Shown one piece after another: positions 57,710 through 64,000 of a DNA stretch of 64,000 nucleotides. The first letter of the stretch is position 1. The number at the start of each line of letters is the position of its first letter. A program made the position numbers and the translations under genes. Origin of the DNA: Tritrichomonas musculus (Eukaryota > Parabasalia > Tritrichomonadida > Tritrichomonadidae); NCBI GenBank assembly GCA_039105265.1, contig JAPFFF010000018.1:434001-498000 (forward strand), written 5' to 3'. The notes beneath the pieces are model-generated. The model did no database searches. It worked only from the letters and a program-made list of their open reading frames with translations, and had not been told where the DNA came from.

Positions 57710-60700
57710 TTATTTTAATATAAGTGATTTCAATAATTCGAATAAAGCTCTTGTTAAAGCTGGTGCCTTTGTTAATAATTTTATATCAATTTTTTCTGAT
57801 CCAAATTTGACATGAATAAGAACTTTAAATGGAGTTGTCACCAACATCCCACAAAAAATTTCTTCCATTCCTATTCTCTGTACTGTTTTTGCATGAACTA
57901 CTTGATTCATCAAATGAGATATAAAATCGAGCGAAATACTGGGATCAGTCCTATCGATAGTAAGAATTAATTCTGTTCCACCATGTGTCCACATTTGACC
58001 AAATTGAGGTGTTGTAGCTTGAAAAGGTGTAATAAAAGTTGCTAAACTAACAAATTGTGGCTTTATCTGAAATTGAGCTTTTCGTGTTTTATTGTAATTT
58101 ACTGTTACAGTAAAAATAAATTCAGGGAAACTTTTCATTTGTTGTGGGAATTTATATTTTGACATTGAAAGAACAGCTTGCATGTTTGGAATAGCTGTTA
58201 TCGTTTGGGGATGTGTAATTGTCGAACTTTCAAGTCCTTCGGCGCCTTCTAAACTTATTGAAACATTAATCATTGGATTTTTAGGATTAATATTTGTAAC
58301 ACAAAGAAGGATTGTTGCATTTCTTGCTATTACTGAAACGCTTAATTGATTATCTTTATAAATATCTATAAACTCACCACCTTGGTTTATAAAATCTTGA
58401 ATTGGTTGAGGTGGAGGAGAATTAATTTCAGATGATACTCTTTCAATTAACTGATAATCTTGCTCAGAAATTTGCATCTTATCTGGTGATCCATAAACTT
58501 GAGGTGCTACACCAGCCATGTTTAGTTTTTCTGCTGTTGGTTCACTTGGAGGATTTCCATATGGGCCACTTACTATTGGTTGATTACCATATGGGCCACT
58601 TACTGGTGGTTGATTACCATATGGGCCACTTACTGGTGGTTGATTTCCATATGGACCATTTATAGGAGTATTACCATATGGACCATTTACTGGTGGTTGG
58701 TTACCATACGGACCATTTGCAGTTGGTATTGAGCCAGATGGCTCTTGTGATGCTGGAGCAGATTTCTTATTTCCAAATAAACTTTTGGCCATCTTCTTTC
58801 TCTGAACGTCTTCTTGTGAAGCACCTGGAGTCTTTTGAATCTTTAAGCGTTCGAACATTGAGACAGGTTTTTCTTGTTGTTGAGAATAATATGAGTCTCC
58901 ATTTTCAACTTGAGCATCAGCACCTTGATTTTCATATTCTTGATGAACTCCAGTTTCTCCCCAGACCATTTTAACGCCTGTTAAATCAAGAGCGTTGTTC
59001 TGATCTTCTGTTTCTTGTGTTTGGCTTTCTTGTGGGCCATATGGACCTCCACCTGGAGGAACATTAAGACTTTCTTCGTAATTATTTGTTGATGCTGGTT
59101 GTTGATAAGTAAATTTAAGTTGTTTCGTTTCAACTGGTACATTCAAATCTGCTTCTCTTTGGTCAAGTGGAATATATTCACGTGCACCTTTGTTTTCAAT
59201 TGCATCTTGGACAAAATCGTCGAGAAATGTCAGTTCTTGATCATAATTATCTGGGAATTCTTTTCTATCTGTTTTATTACGATCTTTGGTGATATTTTCT
59301 ATCATTCCTTTCAAATCATCTATATAATTAAGTAAAGCTGTTGATTCATAACAAATTTCTTGGACAATAATTGATTTACTATGTTTGTAATTTTCAAATA
59401 CATCAGATACTTGTTGTGGCACTTTGTCAAGTTTTGAAGATACTTCAAGGAGAGCATTAAGAATCCAAAAGCGTGGTTCTTCATAAGCATCACAAAGATC
59501 GCAAAGAAGAAGAGCTATGAAATTTAAATCATATTCATCACTCAAATCAGCATATTCGCCAATAATTTTTGCAATAATAATAACAAATACGTTACTAAGC
59601 CTTTTTCCACTTTGAGCAACATCTATATACAAGTTAACAATACTTTTCTTCATCTCTTCGTCACATATGACATCAACTATATCCATAATTGCAAAAGCAA
59701 CTTCAGGGCGAACTTGATCTCCTCCGATGGAAAATAGTTGTTCCATTGTTTTTGCAAACCAAATTGGAGATGGAGAATATTTAGATGCAATTGAAGTAAT
59801 TCTATCTGCTAATTCAATTCTGATATTTTCATTTTTAGTCTTTTGGAAGAACTTGAGCATATTTACAATAATAATTTGAGAATTACTTTCGTTGGCCATG
59901 GCATGTAAAAGACCTAATGTGCGTAAACGAATTGTAGCATCTGGATGATTCAAGCAATCAATAACTGTATCTTGGAACTCATCTGCAAAATCAGGAATAG
60001 CGGATAAAAGTCCAAGTCCAACATAAATATAATTTTGATCTTCAGAACCCATAAAAAGGGAAATTGCCCCTCGAAGTTGTGGAATATTGATGAGATTGCA
60101 AGCAATGCATGTACGAACAGCTTCATAAAGAACGCATGATGTTGCAGAACATTCAGTGGTCCCATTTTGCAAAGAAAACGTAAGTATTTGGGCTATTTCA
60201 TTGCCTAGTTCTGGCATTTGTGGTGCCATTTTTTGGAATAATGTGTAAATATTAACAAGTACAAATGGTGCTAAAAAACGTTGATGATAATATTCTGTAC
60301 GTGCTTGTCCTTGCTGAATAAGCATAACTGTATTTATAATATCTGGAAGAGTTTCACAAATTTGACGAATGTTTAGTTCTTTTTCTAATAGAGAAATAAA
60401 TGTAAGTACAATAGAGTTTACAATAGATAAATCTGAATCTGACAATAATCTAACCAACTCTGGGAAAAAATCAACCACGCAAGATGGATCCTTGTGAGCA
60501 AATGAATGAATGCACATAATTGCCTTTTGTCTTATTAATGCAATGTTGTGCTGGAGACACTGACTAACAAAATTTATAACTGAAGGAATCAAATCGGCAG
60601 TTACCAAATGGCAAATAGCAGTAAGTGCGAGAGCCATTGATGTGGGATGTTGTGAAGAAAGATCTCTTTGTGTTGAATTGATAATTAATATTAAAAGGGA

Positions 60701-61024
60701 TGATTGAGAATCAAGAATTGCTGAGCATGCAAGGTATCCTAATGCTTTTGTCATCATTTGAGTATCTTGAGTGAGATTAACTGCATTAATTTGACCAAAA
60801 GTAGTATCATAACCAAGAAGTGTTAAATGAACAAGAGAAATAACGTTTTCGTATAACTGTGAAATTTTTAGGTTTGATTTGTTTAAATTTGTTTTTACTC
60901 TTTCCATCCATTTGCTAACAATCTCTTCTTCTTCTTCACGAGATTTGCAATCTCCAATTTTAACGCATATTTCTTGAAATTTTTTACTGAGTTTAATTTT
61001 TTGAACACCTTTAGATACATGCAT
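57710..61024 (-). CDS. AP4E1: AP-4 complex subunit epsilon
   Basis: A 1104-residue large adaptin starting at ATG 61024. The trunk matches epsilon better than alpha, gamma or delta. Key blocks are HLTLLGYDTTFGQINAVNLT, ALTAICHLVTADLIPSVINFV, VIDCLNHPDATIRLRTLGLL, KYSPSPIWFAKTMEQLFSIGGD and IIGEYADLS, each in the AP4E1 order. The linker (about 640-850) is Gln/Pro-rich with about seven GPYGNQPPV-type repeats (about 765-830), and an ear-like domain closes the protein (about 880-1104). AP-4 forms trans-Golgi carriers that are not clathrin-coated. Human AP4E1 is 1137 residues. AP-4 has been lost in many lineages, so its presence is informative. Confidence 0.88.
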   Translation of the reverse strand: MHVSKGVQKIKLSKKFQEICVKIGDCKSREEEEEIVSKWMERVKTNLNKSNLKISQLYENVISLVHLTLLGYDTTFGQINAVNLTQDTQMMTKALGYLACSAILDSQSSLLILIINSTQRDLSSQHPTSMALALTAICHLVTADLIPSVINFVSQCLQHNIALIRQKAIMCIHSFAHKDPSCVVDFFPELVRLLSDSDLSIVNSIVLTFISLLEKELNIRQICETLPDIINTVMLIQQGQARTEYYHQRFLAPFVLVNIYTLFQKMAPQMPELGNEIAQILTFSLQNGTTECSATSCVLYEAVRTCIACNLINIPQLRGAISLFMGSEDQNYIYVGLGLLSAIPDFADEFQDTVIDCLNHPDATIRLRTLGLLHAMANESNSQIIIVNMLKFFQKTKNENIRIELADRITSIASKYSPSPIWFAKTMEQLFSIGGDQVRPEVAFAIMDIVDVICDEEMKKSIVNLYIDVAQSGKRLSNVFVIIIAKIIGEYADLSDEYDLNFIALLLCDLCDAYEEPRFWILNALLEVSSKLDKVPQQVSDVFENYKHSKSIIVQEICYESTALLNYIDDLKGMIENITKDRNKTDRKEFPDNYDQELTFLDDFVQDAIENKGAREYIPLDQREADLNVPVETKQLKFTYQQPASTNNYEESLNVPPGGGPYGPQESQTQETEDQNNALDLTGVKMVWGETGVHQEYENQGADAQVENGDSYYSQQQEKPVSMFERLKIQKTPGASQEDVQRKKMAKSLFGNKKSAPASQEPSGSIPTANGPYGNQPPVNGPYGNTPINGPYGNQPPVSGPYGNQPPVSGPYGNQPIVSGPYGNPPSEPTAEKLNMAGVAPQVYGSPDKMQISEQDYQLIERVSSEINSPPPQPIQDFINQGGEFIDIYKDNQLSVSVIARNATILLCVTNINPKNPMINVSISLEGAEGLESSTITHPQTITAIPNMQAVLSMSKYKFPQQMKSFPEFIFTVTVNYNKTRKAQFQIKPQFVSLATFITPFQATTPQFGQMWTHGGTELILTIDRTDPSISLDFISHLMNQVVHAKTVQRIGMEEIFCGMLVTTPFKVLIHVKFGSEKIDIKLLTKAPALTRALFELLKSLILK
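58540..58720 (-). repeat. In-frame GPYGN repeat in AP-4 epsilon linker
   Basis: About seven units of 24-36 bp encode GPYGNQPPV, GPYGNQPIV and similar peptides in the hinge between trunk and ear. Units stay in frame. A further isolated GPYGPQ copy lies N-terminal to them, near 59040. Confidence 0.8.
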
Positions 61025-61099
61025 ATGGATACTAATTAAATTTCTATGAATCTTTTCAATATTTTTTTTATATTTTCTGAAAAAGTTTTAAATATGATA

Positions 61100-61879
61100 A
61101 AGACAATCTGGGCTTTTCTGTCCATAAAATTTTCTGTCCGTTTCTAACTTTTTGAAACAAGGCGTCACTTTTTATGGATAGAAAGCGGTTATTTTAATCG
61201 ATAAACTCTCAAATAATTGAAATAAATGTCCATAACGAACATTTTTTGGACATTTTATATAATCATAAAATATTTAGCATTTTTGATTGTTCTTACATAT
61301 AGTTAAAGAATATTCTCTTATTGCGAAATTAATTGAATTTCATTTATCAATAAAAATAACAATATTTTGAAATTCCATCAATAAATAACTTATTATTATT
61401 ATCATTATTAGTTTTACAACTCTTAATATATATATAATATAGGTATTTTTGAATCCAACATTTTAATTAACGAAGTTATTAAAATGCATTTTAAAAAAAA
61501 TATTATCGTTCTTATAACCTTATCAATTTTAGAAAAATTTGAATTTATATTTGTTTTTAATAAGAACCAAATTATCATTTAATTTCATTTTTTTAAAATA
61601 TGAACGATTAAATTTTATTCAAAAATAATTTTTTTATTATTATTTTTTGGATAATTCAAAAGCTAAAGTATAAAACAATAAAAAAGAACATTAATATTTT
61701 TGAGGTAGTTCAATGAAAATATTGAATGTTCTGTCCGTGTTTGAGTCAAATGGACATTTTTGGACATTTTGGACAGTGTAAAGTTTTCAAAATATAACGA
61801 GAAAATTTCCCTGTCCATTGGATATTTTTTAAAACTTTTTGAATGAAATCCGTTTGGACAGAAAAGCCCAGAAGACAAT
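61100..61879. mobile_element. Non-autonomous DNA transposon with perfect 8-bp TSD
   Basis: The body spans 61108-61871 (764 bp). Both ends read CTGGGCTTTTCTGTCCA inwards, a perfect 17-bp inverted repeat. An identical AAGACAAT lies on each side (61100-61107 and 61872-61879). Subterminal TGTCC and GGACA words are repeated many times in both halves. An 8-bp duplication fits hAT (also P-like or Merlin-like) elements; CTGGG ends differ from the CAGGG ends of the other two, so it is a separate family. No transposase frame. Confidence 0.82.
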
Positions 61880-63665
61880 GAAGTTATATTTAATATGATT
61901 CAAATATTTCTATATTTTTTCATTTGATTAACTTTTTAAAAGTATTTCAAAAAAAGTTAATCAAAAGTATATTTCAATTCTACAAATAATATTTTTTAAA
62001 GGAGAACGGAGAACGTTTTTTTGTACGTTAATAGGAAAAAATAAAACTCGTTTAAAATGCTATTAAATAAATATTTTAGCAATAGAAGCTAGGAAAGTTG
62101 CTTATTAATAAAGGATAAATATTTTTACAGGATTTAATATGATTTTTGACAACAAAAAAATAAAGATTTTAATAATGGATTTGATAATTTTGAATTTAGG
62201 ATAAAATTCTAAGGTATCCACTTATATAGAAGATTTGAAATGCTCAATTAATATTAATGATCATACCAAAAAAGAAATCGGTCGTAGAAATCTTTCATTA
62301 TTTTATAAGAAAGAATTTGGAAAAATTATTTATTACGAAACTTTTTGAATATGTTATTTTTCACTGCATACTCAATTACTTTCAAATTTAAAAAATAAAT
62401 TGAGAGAGAATTTACACAATTTGAATCATAATATTATTGTTAGTTTTACATTATATTTTATTTAATATTATATTTAACTAAGATTAAATTGTTTTATGAA
62501 TTATGAAATTAAAAATATTCATCTGAATTTTTGAATTAATTATAATCTTTAGTACTCAATATTTTAAAGTATTTGAAAAAAAGGTACAAAACCTATTCAA
62601 TAACAATTTCTTTTATTCTTCATCATAGAATTAATATTATCTATATATTTCTATATTTATAGCTTTATATTTGTAGTTAAATGCTTGAAAAACTTTTGTT
62701 TATATCCAAAAAAGAAAAATTGCTCTAAAATTATTTTAAAAAACACGGTTACTATATAGGTTTTATAATTTTAAATTACATTTTTAATGTAAAAAATAAA
62801 TTTATGCATTTCCTAATTTTATTTTGGTTATTTGATTAATTTAAAAATTTACATAATAATTAAAAATATAGTTATGTTTATCCATCATAACATTAATATA
62901 ATCAATTCCTACTATAAATTGTTTCCAACAAAGTTATTTTTATTTGGATCAAATGATAATTCATTTAAAAGTGATTTTTAATTAATTATTCATAGCATTA
63001 CATATAATATAATATAATAAAATTTAAAAATATATTAAAAAAATTGTTTTGCCAATATATTGCAAGGATAATATTAAATTTTCATCACTTTTATTTATAA
63101 GAAAAAAATTCTGAAAAGCTATAATCTCAGAAAATTGAATAACATAGCTCAGAAAACCAAAAAATAAAATTGAAAGAAAAAATAAAGAATATTCAATTTA
63201 TTTTTATATTACTCAGACAATATCTTATTATGAAACACCAATTACAACTATATTATATTTATAAAATATAGATACATACATATTATAAACAAATATAACA
63301 TTCAATATATTATTATTAAATAAGAATCCGTAAAAAAATTCAAGTTACATTTCTTCTATGATATGTGTAACTTGGAATTGAGAGCTATATGAAAATTTTT
63401 TTTTCAATTAACAAACTTTTTCTGAAAATTGATTTTTGTTTTGCAAATATCTTTTGTTTCTTACGATAAAAAGCCCTAATTGTCTATCATTAATTTCTTA
63501 ATATATAATATTATAATTAATTATAGAAGTAAAAAAACAAAATAATGTTTTGTCATAACCGACAACTCCGTCCTCCTTTTATTTTTTATTTAACACATCA
63601 ACTTTTTGAAAAAAATTTTAAATATTTTGTTTTTTTGGCGGGCAGATTTTTAAAATTAAACGAAC

Positions 63666-63672
63666 TCATTCC
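63666..63672 (+). promoter_or_regulatory. Putative initiator TCATTCC
   Basis: TCATTCC lies three bases before the ATG at 63676 and fits the trichomonad TCA-type initiator. Confidence 0.45.
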
Positions 63673-63675
63673 ATT

Positions 63676-64000
63676 ATGAATCAAAGTACAAATGCAACAT
63701 TTTCTCGATCAGGATTCAATTCAGCAACGAGGTCATTAAATTTATCAGCAGATCAGCCCGAAATTAAAAATAAAAATAAAGCGCATGATCTTCGGCAAGT
63801 TTTAAAAGATAAGATGGTTGAATATGGAACACTTCAATCGGAATGGACAACTGAAGAAACAAAACTTCGATCCCTTGTTGATGATTATATAAGCCAACTT
63901 CGTGATCTTCAAAGCGCGGAAATAGCCGAAATGCAAAAAGAACAACAAAGTCATATTGCCGAAGTTGACTCACTAAAGCAGCAGCACCAATTAAATATTC
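63676..64000 (+). CDS. Coiled-coil protein, N-terminal part (runs off window)
   Basis: ATG at 63676 opens a frame that is still open at the window end (108 codons). After a polar 30-residue start (NQSTNATFSRSGFNSATRS) the peptide becomes one long charged helix with heptad character (LRSLVDDYISQLRDLQ, EIAEMQKEQQSHIAEVDSL). Centrosomal, flagellar or general coiled-coil proteins would all fit. No family can be named from this part alone. Confidence 0.7.
   Translation, partial: MNQSTNATFSRSGFNSATRSLNLSADQPEIKNKNKAHDLRQVLKDKMVEYGTLQSEWTTEETKLRSLVDDYISQLRDLQSAEIAEMQKEQQSHIAEVDSLKQQHQLNI

Larger units (their letters stand above)
61025..63675. other. 2.65 kb intergenic region
   Basis: It contains the transposon relic at 61100-61879. 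The remaining 1.8 kb (61880-63665) is very AT-rich with no frame or repeat that I could support. Confidence 0.5.

Noticed and set aside
1-64000. tRNA, rRNA or snRNA genes
   Set aside because: I looked for cloverleaf-type and conserved rRNA words on both strands and saw none I could support.

Overview
The window looks like a chromosome segment of a trichomonad (Parabasalia), most likely Tritrichomonas or a close relative. The grounds are strongly AT-rich DNA, long open genes almost without introns, start codons a few bases downstream of TCA-type initiator motifs, one tiny spliceosomal intron with the branch point fused to the 3' splice site, a three-repeat Myb protein, an F5/8-type C (discoidin-like) protein, and a Maverick/Polinton fossil. 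The species is inferred from these traits and was not read from a marker gene.

Layout. 1-2.7 kb: Polinton remnant (integrase plus an accessory frame). 3-9.1 kb, minus strand: importin-alpha-like ARM protein, RNA polymerase III subunit RPC3-like protein, F5/8C protein and a WDR5-like WD40 protein. 9.1-9.6 kb: centrin. 9.7-21.7 kb: two divergent giant genes, a 2008-residue helical protein and a 1918-residue low-complexity/coiled-coil protein. 22-28 kb: small coiled-coil protein, GT61-type glycosyltransferase, an unknown basic protein and a CLASP-type TOG protein. 28-31 kb: DYRK-like kinase and R1R2R3 Myb. 31-34.5 kb: a 3.5 kb non-genic stretch holding two DNA transposon relics. 34.5-46.6 kb: guanine deaminase, a SAPS (PP6 regulatory) protein with a 26-nt intron, TRAPPC13, ribosomal protein uS15/S13, an acidic unknown protein, a DHHC-like membrane protein, AP-3 delta and a small unknown protein. 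46.6-52.5 kb: repeats, a coiled-coil protein, an hAT-like MITE, a 30-bp minisatellite and a GC-rich palindrome. 52.6-61 kb: topoisomerase II, a small Qb-type SNARE-like protein and AP-4 epsilon. 61-63.7 kb: another 8-bp-TSD element, then empty AT-rich DNA. 63.7 kb to the end: 5' part of a coiled-coil gene.

The genes are mostly housekeeping and are not a single system. There is a membrane-traffic theme (AP-3 delta, AP-4 epsilon, TRAPPC13, SNARE, DHHC-like protein) and a cytoskeleton/division theme (centrin, CLASP, SAPS, topoisomerase II, large coiled-coil proteins). Many neighbours are divergent with 50-250 bp between start codons, which implies compact, possibly shared promoters. I found no CRISPR array, no tRNA or rRNA, and no obvious operon-like novel system. 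The least expected items are the hidden 26-nt intron, four unrelated-looking DNA transposon relics with readable target-site duplications, and the GC-rich palindrome next to the minisatellite.

Start codons were chosen as the first in-frame ATG. Several frames stay open further upstream without an ATG, and this is noted where it matters.
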